From contig CALMON010000215.1 in the NCBI GenBank assembly GCA_937871785.1, positions 6,551-56,910 on the forward strand: a stretch of DNA of 50,360 bases, written 5' to 3'. Within the stretch, counting starts at the first letter, position 1, and each line of letters starts with the position of its first letter. The stretch is from an uncultured Granulicella sp. Its GTDB lineage: Bacteria > Acidobacteriota > Terriglobia > Terriglobales > Acidobacteriaceae. Shown here in pieces: positions 43,297 through 50,360 of this stretch. The position numbers and the translations under genes were made by a program. A model generated the notes under the pieces. That model ran no database searches. It had not been told where the DNA came from and saw nothing but the letters and a program-made list of their open reading frames with translations.

Positions 43297-45183
43297 CTAC
43301 AGACCCGGAGGCGCGGAGCCACGCGGGACCCGGGTGATCGTGCCGTCCGGAGCGCCCGGTTTGCCATTGTCCGGGGCCGGAACGGCGTTGGGGTAGAGCC
43401 CCGGGATGGGCGCGTTCAGGCGCTGTTCGTCTTCCGGATGCGGAAACGGCTTGCGCGGCATCATGGCCTCGCGCTCGCTGGTGTTCCACAGGAAAATGGC
43501 CTCGACGATGGCTCCCTGTTCGAGATCGGCCGGGTGCAGACGGTCGTTGGTGTCCATGTCCGAGTGGTGCACGCGGGTTTCGTAGTCCATCGGATCCTGG
43601 ATGAACTGGAAGCCGGCGAGCCCCACGGCGTCGAAGCTCAGGTGGTCGGTGCCGCCGGTGTTACGGTTGGTCACCGTGCTCACGCCAAGGTCGTAGAGCG
43701 GCGCCATCCACTGCTCAAAGATGGGAGCTGTGGCATAGTTGCCCTGCGTGTACACGCCGCGCACCTTGCCCGTGCCGTTGTCGAGATTGTAGTAAGCGTC
43801 CAGCTTTTCCCACTCCGGCGTGACCGTCAGCGGCCCATGCGCGCGCTGCAGGTAGGCCGGCTGGCCAGCGTCCGCACCGGCCGCCGGGGCGAACTGGCCG
43901 AAGTGCTGCTTCACATAGCCTGCGGAGCCGAACAGGCCTTCTTCTTCACCGCTCCACAGCGCGATGCGGATGGTCCGCTTCGGGTGCAGGTTCAGCGCCT
44001 TCAGGATGCGCATCGCTTCCATGGCCATGATCGAGCCCGCGCCGTTGTCGGTCGCTCCGGTGCCGGAAATCCAGCTATCGAGGTGACCGCCGACCATGAC
44101 GACCTCGTCCTTCAGCTTGGGGTCGCTGCCGGGAATCTCGGCCACGGTGTCGAAACCGTGCTCGTGGTCGCCGGTAAAGCGCGTGTCGATGTTGACTTCC
44201 ATCTGCACGGGAACGCGGTTGGTGGCGAGCCGTGCCAGCCGGTTGTAGTGCTCGATCATCATCACAGCATTGGGGATGGCGACGGCGTTTTCGCGGGTCT
44301 GCGCGCCGCGTACCAGGTTCGCTCCGTTGTCGTCGAAGATGATGCCGGTGCCGCCGCCGTTGGCGCCGTCGCGGCTGGGGGTGATGATGGCGGCGACGCC
44401 TTCGTCGGTCATCATCTTGAGAGCGCGGGTGCGAAGCTGCGCGAGCCGCGTGCGGTCGGCCAGCAGGCGCTGCAGATCGGCCGGCGCCGGGGTTCCCGCA
44501 CGAGGCTCCTGCGGACCTTCCATGGCATGCAGTTCTTCGTCGGTATAGCGATGAAACAGCGGCTCGGTAATGTCGGGCGTAGCGCGCATGGCGCCGAGCA
44601 GCACGATCTTGCCGGCCAGCTTGCCTTTGAGCGCGTCGAGCTCGCTTGCGTCGGCCAGCGGCACATAGACGACGTCACCCATCACCGGACCCTTGGTCGC
44701 CGGAGACCACGGCGCTGCCTGCATCCACAGCGGTTCAGGGTCGGGCGACACCATGCGCGCCCAGGTGTTGATCTGCTGCCAGCCCATCCCGAACTCGCCC
44801 CAGTCTTCAAGATGCGCGTTTGCCAGGCCATACGCAGTCATGATGTCGCGCGTGTACTCATTGGCCTTCCGCATATTGGGCGAACCGGTCAGGCGCGGGC
44901 CGATGCCGTCCATCAGGCCGCCGGCAAACTGCATCACCTTGCCATGGTTCAGGCCTTCGGCGCGGATGCGCTCGTACATGGCAATATCGAGCGTTTCCGC
45001 CGCGGGCTGCGCGGAATAATAGCCTCCCGGGCGCAAGCCCCGGGCTTCCGCTTTGTCTTCGGTTTGCGGGGCAGTTGAGCCCTTTTTCTGGGCCAGCGTA
45101 ACGGACGGAACGAGGCTTGCTGAAACCACGGCCGCGGCCGCGCCCCAACGCAAAAACGTGCGTGAACAGCTCATAAGCGACAT
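43297..45183 (-). CDS. Secreted M28 family zinc aminopeptidase with PA domain
   Basis: A 628-residue exported peptidase. A signal peptide (about residues 1-31, ending TLAQ) is followed by a helical segment, a protease-associated domain (about 150-330) and an M28 catalytic domain. Zinc-site motifs are visible: GGHLDSW, ATDNGAGS, WSGEEEGLFGS (catalytic Glu pair) and GTDHLSFDAVG. It should release N-terminal amino acids from peptides outside the cytoplasm. The C-terminal 45 residues are Pro/Gly-rich. The start at 45183 has GGAG only two bases upstream, and a second ATG at 45174 is further away, so the exact start is uncertain. Confidence 0.9.
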   Translation of the reverse strand: MSLMSCSRTFLRWGAAAAVVSASLVPSVTLAQKKGSTAPQTEDKAEARGLRPGGYYSAQPAAETLDIAMYERIRAEGLNHGKVMQFAGGLMDGIGPRLTGSPNMRKANEYTRDIMTAYGLANAHLEDWGEFGMGWQQINTWARMVSPDPEPLWMQAAPWSPATKGPVMGDVVYVPLADASELDALKGKLAGKIVLLGAMRATPDITEPLFHRYTDEELHAMEGPQEPRAGTPAPADLQRLLADRTRLAQLRTRALKMMTDEGVAAIITPSRDGANGGGTGIIFDDNGANLVRGAQTRENAVAIPNAVMMIEHYNRLARLATNRVPVQMEVNIDTRFTGDHEHGFDTVAEIPGSDPKLKDEVVMVGGHLDSWISGTGATDNGAGSIMAMEAMRILKALNLHPKRTIRIALWSGEEEGLFGSAGYVKQHFGQFAPAAGADAGQPAYLQRAHGPLTVTPEWEKLDAYYNLDNGTGKVRGVYTQGNYATAPIFEQWMAPLYDLGVSTVTNRNTGGTDHLSFDAVGLAGFQFIQDPMDYETRVHHSDMDTNDRLHPADLEQGAIVEAIFLWNTSEREAMMPRKPFPHPEDEQRLNAPIPGLYPNAVPAPDNGKPGAPDGTITRVPRGSAPPGL

Positions 45184-45310
45184 GACTCCGAAAGGCAGGA
45201 TAAGTGGAAGCCGGTAAGGAGATCATACGGCCTTGCCGGGCCGGGTGATGCGGTTTCCGGGCGAGGGGCCGGTTTTCGCAAGAGGTGAACTGAAAACGCA
45301 GAGACGGACG

Positions 45311-45353
45311 ACTCACAGCTGAGACTGGAGTCGATCGGTTCTCAGTTGTGAGT
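45311..45353. other. Inverted repeat between envelope-protein and M28 genes
   Basis: ACTCACAGCTGAGA (45311-45324) and TCTCAGTTGTGAGT (45340-45353) pair at 13 of 14 positions across 15 bases. A related GTGAGTTGTGAGA string follows at about 45362. It lies 30 bp after the stop of the 185-residue protein gene and could act as its terminator, although the T content after it on the minus strand is low. Confidence 0.45.
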
Positions 45354-45383
45354 TCTCTGTCGTGAGTTGTGAGACACAGCCGC

Positions 45384-45941
45384 CTAGGAAGCCGGCTTGA
45401 GGCAACTCATCGCGCTCACGTGGTCGGCGACGCCGCGGGCTTCATCCAGAGCGGAAGCACTGCTCTGGATCACCTTCACCACGCACACGTTCTCCGCGTC
45501 CACGCGCGCCACCACCAGATAGGAGGTCAGCTTGGACGGATTGGCCGAATCTTCGCTCACGTTCAGCCGCACGGTCAGGGCGATGGGGACCTTGCCTCCG
45601 GCGGCGAGGCGCCACTCCGCGCGGGGGCCGACGGAGTTGAAGTTGGGGCTCACCACTTCCTGATAGCGCAAAGGGTGCTGCCGGCCGTCAGGACTCACAA
45701 CGGTGATCGTTTGGCGAGAGTCCCCGTCCAGCACGCGCAGCTCGAAACCGGCGACGCCCGGGCACACCTGTTCAGAGGCGCCTTCTTCGCGCAGAACCTT
45801 CAGGGTCTTGCACGTCTTCGGGTCGAGCGAGCTATACACGCTGGTATTCGCACCGGCGTTGGGGTGAGCCGCCGGGCTTTGCGCGGAAACGGCCATTGCG
45901 CTGCAGAAAACAAGGGCGGCGGCGAAGCGGAAGAACCTCAT
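45384..45941 (-). CDS. Secreted protein of unknown function
   Basis: A 185-residue protein with a signal peptide (about residues 1-20, ending VSAQ) and a compact, apparently beta-rich body with four Cys (two near residues 43-61, two near the C terminus). No transmembrane helix follows the signal. I do not recognise a family. The start is 15 bp after the stop of the small membrane protein upstream, so the two probably form an operon. The ATG gives a normal signal peptide but has no strong ribosome site. Confidence 0.6.
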   Translation of the reverse strand: MRFFRFAAALVFCSAMAVSAQSPAAHPNAGANTSVYSSLDPKTCKTLKVLREEGASEQVCPGVAGFELRVLDGDSRQTITVVSPDGRQHPLRYQEVVSPNFNSVGPRAEWRLAAGGKVPIALTVRLNVSEDSANPSKLTSYLVVARVDAENVCVVKVIQSSASALDEARGVADHVSAMSCLKPAS

Positions 45942-45956
45942 GCGCTTGAGTCTAGC

Positions 45957-46259
45957 CTACGCGCGGCGCAATTTGCGGCGGGCCCACAGCGTCATCAGGT
46001 AGCTGAACGTCACCAGCAACACCAGTACGCCGACGGGCGCGCCGTAGATTTTGTAGGTCCGGGCAAAATCCGGGGTTTTGCCCGTGCCGATCAGGTAGCC
46101 CAGCATCGCCACGATCGCCACAAACGTGGCGGCAAAGAACGCCGCAAAGCCGGTGGCGGCCGACATCAACAGGGTCTGGAAGAAACCCAGTTCTCCCAGG
46201 GGGACCCCCAGCAAAGTGCCTTCACGGCGCGCACGTTCTACTCCAAATGCATTCGTCAT
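45957..46259 (-). CDS. Small two-helix membrane protein of unknown function
   Basis: A 100-residue protein with two hydrophobic helices (FFAATFVAIVAMLGYLI and VGVLVLLVTFSYLMTLW) and a basic C terminus (ARRKLRRA). The first 30 residues are soluble. Family not recognised. It is divergent from the gene at 46278, with only 18 bp between the start codons, and is followed after 15 bp by the 185-residue secreted protein. A longer open frame exists upstream but would overlap that neighbour entirely. Confidence 0.55.
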   Translation of the reverse strand: MTNAFGVERARREGTLLGVPLGELGFFQTLLMSAATGFAAFFAATFVAIVAMLGYLIGTGKTPDFARTYKIYGAPVGVLVLLVTFSYLMTLWARRKLRRA

Positions 46260-46277
46260 CTCATTTAGAATAGCTCC

Positions 46278-47159
46278 ATGGCAGAAACCGTGCAGACCGG
46301 ACTTGTACGCGCTACACAAGTGGCTCGGGAAGCGGATGTCCGCCGCTCGGCGAATGGACTTCGTTTCGCCACGTTTGGCGAAACCGGCGTCCCCGCCCCC
46401 GATCTCGACAGCATGATCGAGGCCGTACCGCCGTCGATCACCGCCGCCCTCAAGGGCAACACCTACTTTTTTGTACCCCTTGCCCTGCGCGAGCCCGCCG
46501 CGGAAGGCGCTACTGCCACCGCGAAGACCGCGCCCGAGCAGGCCATGGTCGCGGCCGAGTATTCGACCGATCTCGACGAGCAGGCGATCTGCCACCGCAA
46601 CGTGTCGATCGGCAGTGGCCAGCAGGGCATCTTTATTTCCACCCGGTTGATGGGCGACCGCTTTGCGCTGTGCTTTGAGTTCTTCATCAACATCGCGCAC
46701 GCCTTTGTGGACGAAACCGGTGTACCGGAGCGGTTTGCCGCGCTGGCCTGGGAGCAGGCCACCGGTGCGGGCGCAACGGCGGTTCGCGGCGAAACCAGCA
46801 TGGACGCCTGGGAAGCCCGCAACCTCGCGCTGGGCCGGCCGATCCACGCGGAAGAGCCCTCCGCTGTGGCGGCCCCTTCGCCACGCCGTGGCCGCGCCTT
46901 TGCGCTGCCCGCCACGCCGGCAGGCACCGGCGTGATCGATGAAAAGGAACGCGGCAACTTCGTGTCCGCCGCGTTTTCGGACTCGCTGGCGATCTACCTG
47001 CTGTCGCTTACAGTCGACTTCGACTATTCCGAACTGCGCGAGCGCGAGTACCCCCTGCTCGCCGCAGCCGCGCTCGCCACGCGGCTGCGGTTGATCGCGG
47101 AGCTGTTTCCGCCGAACGCCGGGTATGAGTTCGCGGTGAGGTATCGGCGGCGGGCGTAG
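46278..47159 (+). CDS. Conserved-looking protein of unknown function
   Basis: A 293-residue protein without a signal peptide or transmembrane helix. It has well-structured blocks (ICHRNVSIGSGQQGIFISTR, LCFEFFINIAHAFVDETGVP, LREREYPLLAAAALATRLRL) and an Ala/Pro-rich linker at about 190-220. I do not recognise the family. The ATG has no ribosome site; a TAGAAT ends six bases before it, so a leaderless transcript is conceivable. It is convergent with ruvA, with a hairpin between the ends. Confidence 0.65.
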   Translation: MAETVQTGLVRATQVAREADVRRSANGLRFATFGETGVPAPDLDSMIEAVPPSITAALKGNTYFFVPLALREPAAEGATATAKTAPEQAMVAAEYSTDLDEQAICHRNVSIGSGQQGIFISTRLMGDRFALCFEFFINIAHAFVDETGVPERFAALAWEQATGAGATAVRGETSMDAWEARNLALGRPIHAEEPSAVAAPSPRRGRAFALPATPAGTGVIDEKERGNFVSAAFSDSLAIYLLSLTVDFDYSELREREYPLLAAAALATRLRLIAELFPPNAGYEFAVRYRRRA

Positions 47160-47172
47160 ACTCGTACGACAC

Positions 47173-47195
47173 GCTGTTCCTGCCGCTGGAACAGC
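47173..47195. terminator. Hairpin between convergent genes, possible bidirectional terminator
   Basis: GCTGTTCC (47173-47180) and GGAACAGC (47188-47195) form a perfect 8-bp stem with a seven-base loop, midway between the stop codons of the unknown protein and ruvA. No T-run follows on either strand, so termination is inferred from position. Confidence 0.45.
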
Positions 47196-47216
47196 AAAAG
47201 CAGATCCACCCGCCCC

Positions 47217-47819
47217 CTATTTCACCGCCGACATACTCGCCCGGAACAGCCCTTCGAAATCCCCTCGGATCGCCGCATCCTTGGCCGCCGCTTCGACCGC
47301 CTTCTGCGCCACCGGCCGCGGATACCCGAGGTTCACCAGCGCGCTCAGCACGTCGTCCGCAACCGCGCCCAGCGAGGTCGCCGCCGGGGCTGCCGCGCCC
47401 GCGGTAAAGCCCACCAGGTCGTCGAGCTTGTCTTTCAACTCCAGCACAATGCGCTCGGCCGTTTTTTTGCCGACACCCGGAATCTTCGTCAACGTCGTAT
47501 GGTCGAGCCCGCGCACCGCGCCCACGAAGCGCTCGGTCGAAATGCCGCTCAGCACCTTGATGGCCAGCGTCGGTCCGATGCCGGAAACCGCGATCAGCTT
47601 GTGAAAAAGCTCTTTTTCCTGCCGGTCGGAAAAGCCGAAAAACCGCAGCGCGTCTTCGCGCACATGGGTGTGGATGTGGCGCGACGCATCGGCCCCGGCA
47701 GCCGGCAAAGCCACATAGGTCGGCACGGAAATCAGCGCTTCATAGCCCACGCCGCCGCACTCCAGCACCACCCAACCGGGCTCCTTCGCCAACACCCTGC
47801 CCCGCAAATGCGCAATCAT
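47217..47819 (-). CDS. ruvA: Holliday junction DNA helicase subunit RuvA
   Basis: A 200-residue protein of standard length. MIAHLRGRVLAKEPGWVVLECGGVGYEA is the N-terminal OB fold; VSGIGPTLAIKVLSG and IPGVGKKTAERIVLELKDKL are the two helix-hairpin-helix motifs, and the C-terminal domain III that contacts RuvB follows. RuvA binds four-way junctions and loads RuvB for branch migration. It lies 12 bp after the acyltransferase gene on the same strand; ruvB and ruvC are not in the window. Confidence 0.95.
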   Translation of the reverse strand: MIAHLRGRVLAKEPGWVVLECGGVGYEALISVPTYVALPAAGADASRHIHTHVREDALRFFGFSDRQEKELFHKLIAVSGIGPTLAIKVLSGISTERFVGAVRGLDHTTLTKIPGVGKKTAERIVLELKDKLDDLVGFTAGAAAPAATSLGAVADDVLSALVNLGYPRPVAQKAVEAAAKDAAIRGDFEGLFRASMSAVK

Positions 47820-47831
47820 GTCACCAGCCTA

Positions 47832-48698
47832 TCAAGCGGAGCGGCCGCGGAGCGATTCAACCCGTCCAGCCTCCTGCATGTAGGTTCGGGTAATCTCGGC
47901 GCGCACCTGCGCGGTCAGCGCGTCGGCTTCGCGCGCGGCCATGCCGGTGGTCAGGATCGGCTCGCCGACGATCATCTTGAGCGGTCTCGGCCGCAGCGCG
48001 TACACGTGGATCGGCAGCAGCTCATAAGTGCCCACCAGTGTTACCGGGACGATAGGCACGCCGGCCTTGATCGCCATGTAGGCCGCGCCGCTCACCATCT
48101 TTCTCGTTTTCCCGTTCCACGCGCGACCGCCTTCCGGAAATCCCATCATCGGCATGCCTCCGGCCAGCGTGCGCACGCCGCGGCCGAGGCTCGCGATGGC
48201 GGAGCGCGGTGAGGTCTGATCGACCGGAACCTGCCCGCTGTGGTTCAGGTACCAGCCGATGAACGGCACCTTCCACAGCGCCGCCTTGGCCAGGATGCGG
48301 AACTGAAACGGCAGCTTCGCAAACAGCACCGGGGTGTCGTAATAGCTCAGGTGGTTGGAGGCATAGACCGCGACCGGATGCCGCTGCAGCCGCTCGGGGT
48401 GGACGATTTCGACCGGCGAAAGCGCCAGGCGCAGCAGCAGACGAGCCCAGGTGCGCGCGATCGCATGTTGCTGCCGGCCGCTCTTATCCCACAGTCCGGC
48501 CAGCAAAGAAACAGTGCCGAAGAAAATGGTCGCCGCCGCGATCAGCGGGATCAGCAGGAGATACGAAAGCCACTTGAGCCCGAACGGGACATGGTGGTCG
48601 ATGCGATGCTCGGCCACGACGGCGCTCGCGGGCGGCTCTTCCGGCTGCGTCGCCGGCACGGAGCGCCGTTCGGCGGCGGTATCGAGGGTGTCTTGCAT
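47832..48698 (-). CDS. 1-acyl-sn-glycerol-3-phosphate acyltransferase (PlsC-like)
   Basis: A 288-residue membrane-associated acyltransferase making phosphatidic acid from lysophosphatidic acid. The NHLSYYD box (NHx4D), FIGWYLNHSGQVPVD and FPEGGRAWNGK give the PlsC motifs; the last is a variant of the usual FPEGTRS. One or two hydrophobic helices lie near residues 45-70. The start at 48698 is preferred because a purine-rich GGGAGAGAG precedes it; an in-frame ATG 18 bases upstream lacks one. It sits between folC and ruvA in a leftward operon. Confidence 0.88.
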   Translation of the reverse strand: MQDTLDTAAERRSVPATQPEEPPASAVVAEHRIDHHVPFGLKWLSYLLLIPLIAAATIFFGTVSLLAGLWDKSGRQQHAIARTWARLLLRLALSPVEIVHPERLQRHPVAVYASNHLSYYDTPVLFAKLPFQFRILAKAALWKVPFIGWYLNHSGQVPVDQTSPRSAIASLGRGVRTLAGGMPMMGFPEGGRAWNGKTRKMVSGAAYMAIKAGVPIVPVTLVGTYELLPIHVYALRPRPLKMIVGEPILTTGMAAREADALTAQVRAEITRTYMQEAGRVESLRGRSA

Positions 48699-48743
48699 CC
48701 GGCTACTCTCTCCCATCCGGCTAGTGTAGCTGCGTTCGGACGC

Positions 48744-50180
48744 TTACGCACCGATGGCCAGCGCGCGCAGTTCCCCCACCAGAAATACGCTTCCCGTCGC
48801 CACGATCACGCCGCCCGCCGGTGTGACGGCGCGCGCCTGCAGCAGCGCGGCGGGCAGGTGCGGAGCCGCATGGGCAGGCACATCCATCGCATGGGCGACG
48901 GCCAATAACTCTTCCACGGTAGCCGCGCGCGAGTTCTGGATCGGGGCCAGAACGATGTGGTCGTGCGCACGCAGCGGGTCGCCGCCGGCGGAGTCGAACA
49001 GCGGAAACAGCACCTGCGCCAGCTCGCGGACCTGCTTGTCGCGCAGGCAACTGAAGATCAACGTGCGCGGCATCGCTTCGGGCAGTTGCGCCAGCGCGGC
49101 GCGCAGCGTCCAGGCTCCCGCCGGGTTGTGCGCCACGTCGAGCAGCAGCGGGGCGTGCCCCGCCGCTGCTCCATCAGCGGCAATAGCGGCCAGCCACTCC
49201 AGCCTGCCCGGCCACGCCGTTTCCCGCACACCAGCTTCAATGGCTCGATTCGGAATCGCAAAGCCGTGGTTCATGCGCAACTCCACCGCCGTTGCGACGG
49301 CCAGGGCGAGGTTGCGCTGCTGGTGCTGCCCGGCCAGCGGCGAGTCGATCCGCACAACTTCGCCTTCGATCGCAAGCTCATACGCATTCCGCGCCAGGGT
49401 CGAGGCCGTTCCGGGTGCGCGGTTCGCTGCCGCTTGCAGCCGTGTCGGCGGCAGATAGCGCGACGCATCGACACCGCGCACGTTCTTCGCCACGGCCGCT
49501 TCGCCGATGGCGGCGTTGGCTTCGGGATGTTGCGACAGCGTCACAAGAACGCCGCCTTCGCGCAGAATGCCCGCTTTTTCCGCGGCAATCGCGCCGACCG
49601 TCGCGCCCAGGTATTCCATGTGGTCCATGCTGATGTCGGTGATCACCGACACCAGCGGCTCAACGACGTTGGTGGCATCCAGCCGTCCGCCAAGGCCGAC
49701 TTCGAGCACGGCCAACTCCACCCGGGCCTCGGCAAAGCGGCAAAAGGCCACCGCCGTCAGCAGCTCAAAAAAGCTTGGGTAGTTGGGCAGCGAGCCGGCG
49801 TCGACAAGCTCGCGGGCCGCCACGTCGACCTGCGTCAGCAGACGCGCAAAGTCGTCGTCGCCAATCGGCTGTAGCGTTCCCCCGGCTTGGGCCACCTGCA
49901 CCCGCTCGTTCACGCGCAGCAGATGCGGCGAGGTGTACAGCCCCGTGCGCAGGCCCGCCGCCGCCGCAATGCTTGCCAGAGTCGCGGCCGTCGAGCCCTT
50001 GCCGTTGGTGCCCGCGATCAACACCGACGGGAAGCTCGCCTGCGGCTGCCCGAGCCGCTCCAAGAGCCGGCGCACCGCGTCCAGCGTAAACTTACGCGCG
50101 ACTCTGCCCCCCGGGGTTTCTACCGTAAGCAGTTCGGGGCCGAGTTTTGCCAGCAGCGTCAGGGCTTCGTCATACGTCAT
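48744..50180 (-). CDS. folC: Bifunctional folylpolyglutamate synthase/dihydrofolate synthase FolC
   Basis: A 478-residue cytoplasmic Mur-ligase-family enzyme that adds glutamate to dihydropteroate and to folates. VLIAGTNGKGSTAATLASI is the ATP-binding P-loop, TSPHLLRVNERVQV the folate loop, and DISMDHMEYLGATVGAIAAEKAGI the central ligase motif; LLDVAHNPAG begins the C-terminal domain. Length is slightly above the usual 420-440 residues. The ATG at 50180 overlaps the upstream gene by 11 bp; an earlier ATG at 50222 is less likely because it would overlap by over 50 bp. The acyltransferase gene follows after 45 bp. Confidence 0.93.
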   Translation of the reverse strand: MTYDEALTLLAKLGPELLTVETPGGRVARKFTLDAVRRLLERLGQPQASFPSVLIAGTNGKGSTAATLASIAAAAGLRTGLYTSPHLLRVNERVQVAQAGGTLQPIGDDDFARLLTQVDVAARELVDAGSLPNYPSFFELLTAVAFCRFAEARVELAVLEVGLGGRLDATNVVEPLVSVITDISMDHMEYLGATVGAIAAEKAGILREGGVLVTLSQHPEANAAIGEAAVAKNVRGVDASRYLPPTRLQAAANRAPGTASTLARNAYELAIEGEVVRIDSPLAGQHQQRNLALAVATAVELRMNHGFAIPNRAIEAGVRETAWPGRLEWLAAIAADGAAAGHAPLLLDVAHNPAGAWTLRAALAQLPEAMPRTLIFSCLRDKQVRELAQVLFPLFDSAGGDPLRAHDHIVLAPIQNSRAATVEELLAVAHAMDVPAHAAPHLPAALLQARAVTPAGGVIVATGSVFLVGELRALAIGA

Positions 50181-50360
50181 CGGTGGTGGGTCCCCGGCTT
50201 TCGCCTGTTGAACATACTGCATAACAGATGCGCCCCGCGGCTCCCCGGAGTGTCAGTCCGTCCTCGCGGCCGGCAAACAGCCGCGCACTCATCTCGGCGC
50301 TGCCCTGGTCTTCGATGACATGGAGCCCCGCCGCGGCCAGCTCCTGCCGCAACTCTTCGG
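50170..50360 (-). CDS. C-terminal part of a probable class I SAM-dependent methyltransferase (truncated by window edge)
   Basis: The last 62 codons of a gene whose start lies beyond the right edge. The readable sequence EELRQELAAAGLHVIEDQGSA then ARLFAGREDGLTLRGAAGRI resembles the C terminus of putative leucine-carboxyl-methyltransferase-like SAM methyltransferases, which end with a similar FAGR-D-L pattern. This is recognition from a short tail and is uncertain. The stop overlaps the folC start, so the two are probably co-translated. Confidence 0.4.
   Translation of the reverse strand, partial: EELRQELAAAGLHVIEDQGSAEMSARLFAGREDGLTLRGAAGRICYAVCSTGESRGPTTDDV

Noticed and set aside
43438-45078. 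Plus-strand open frame of 546 codons opposite the M28 peptidase
   Set aside because: Antisense shadow of a well-supported secreted peptidase; His/Arg/Val-rich with no domain.
1-50360. tRNA, rRNA, insertion sequences or prophage
   Set aside because: No cloverleaf-like segment with a GTTCRA T-loop, no rRNA core sequence, and no transposase or integrase motif was noticed on reading both strands; a tRNA or IS search program would be decisive.

Overview
The window reads as chromosomal DNA of a high-GC acidobacterium, most likely class Terriglobia (Acidobacteriaceae-like). The signs are two very large Oar-type TonB-dependent receptors that begin with a carboxypeptidase-regulatory-like domain, a giant secreted NHL/Ig-like protein with the C-terminal LLPLG..RKRRK..GCGG tail typical of the phylum, a winged-helix/TolB-propeller membrane regulator, a secreted S8 protease with a Trp-Gly-rich tail, and scattered short hairpin repeats. 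No mobile element, prophage, CRISPR array, rRNA or tRNA was recognised. The assignment rests on gene content read by eye.

Left part (1-20.5 kb), nearly all on the minus strand: a PQQ-dependent dehydrogenase with a transmembrane hairpin inserted in its propeller; a class II photolyase; a divergent plus-strand pair (GNAT acetyltransferase and a small Cys-rich protein, overlapping by ATGA); the NHL/Ig protein followed by an Oar-like receptor, behind a near-consensus promoter; a GH63-like glucosidase; a translationally coupled cytochrome b plus Tat-exported molybdopterin oxidoreductase pair; and a MocR-type regulator.

Middle (20.5-36.7 kb): a secreted S8 protease whose tail is a 16-unit TAMWGA repeat, then what looks like a complete maltodextrin/alpha-glucan utilisation locus. 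A TonB receptor and a secreted GH13 cyclomaltodextrinase-like enzyme run leftward. A winged-helix membrane regulator, a secreted GH31 alpha-glucosidase and an SLC45/GPH-type MFS permease run rightward from the shared 247-bp intergenic region. Uptake across the outer membrane, periplasmic cleavage, inner-membrane import and sensing are thus all represented, without a SusD-like lipoprotein. Nearby are a class I mannose-6-phosphate isomerase and a 60-residue protein that is little more than a signal peptide and a PEP-CTERM-like anchor.

Right part (37-50.4 kb), mostly housekeeping: a class I glutamine amidotransferase, rsmG, a secreted unknown flanked by two parS-like sites, parA, parB, a membrane methyltransferase overlapping parB, a convergent HU gene with a clear terminator, a DUF2461 protein, an M28 peptidase, two small envelope proteins, an unknown plus-strand protein, then ruvA, plsC and folC as a leftward operon. 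The C-terminal end of a probable SAM-dependent methyltransferase runs off the right edge.

The least ordinary items are the TAMWGA tail, the extra segments inside two redox enzymes, the mini-anchor protein, the mirrored parS pair around an unknown gene, and the 6+6 NHL architecture. No wholly new multi-gene system could be demonstrated from sequence alone.
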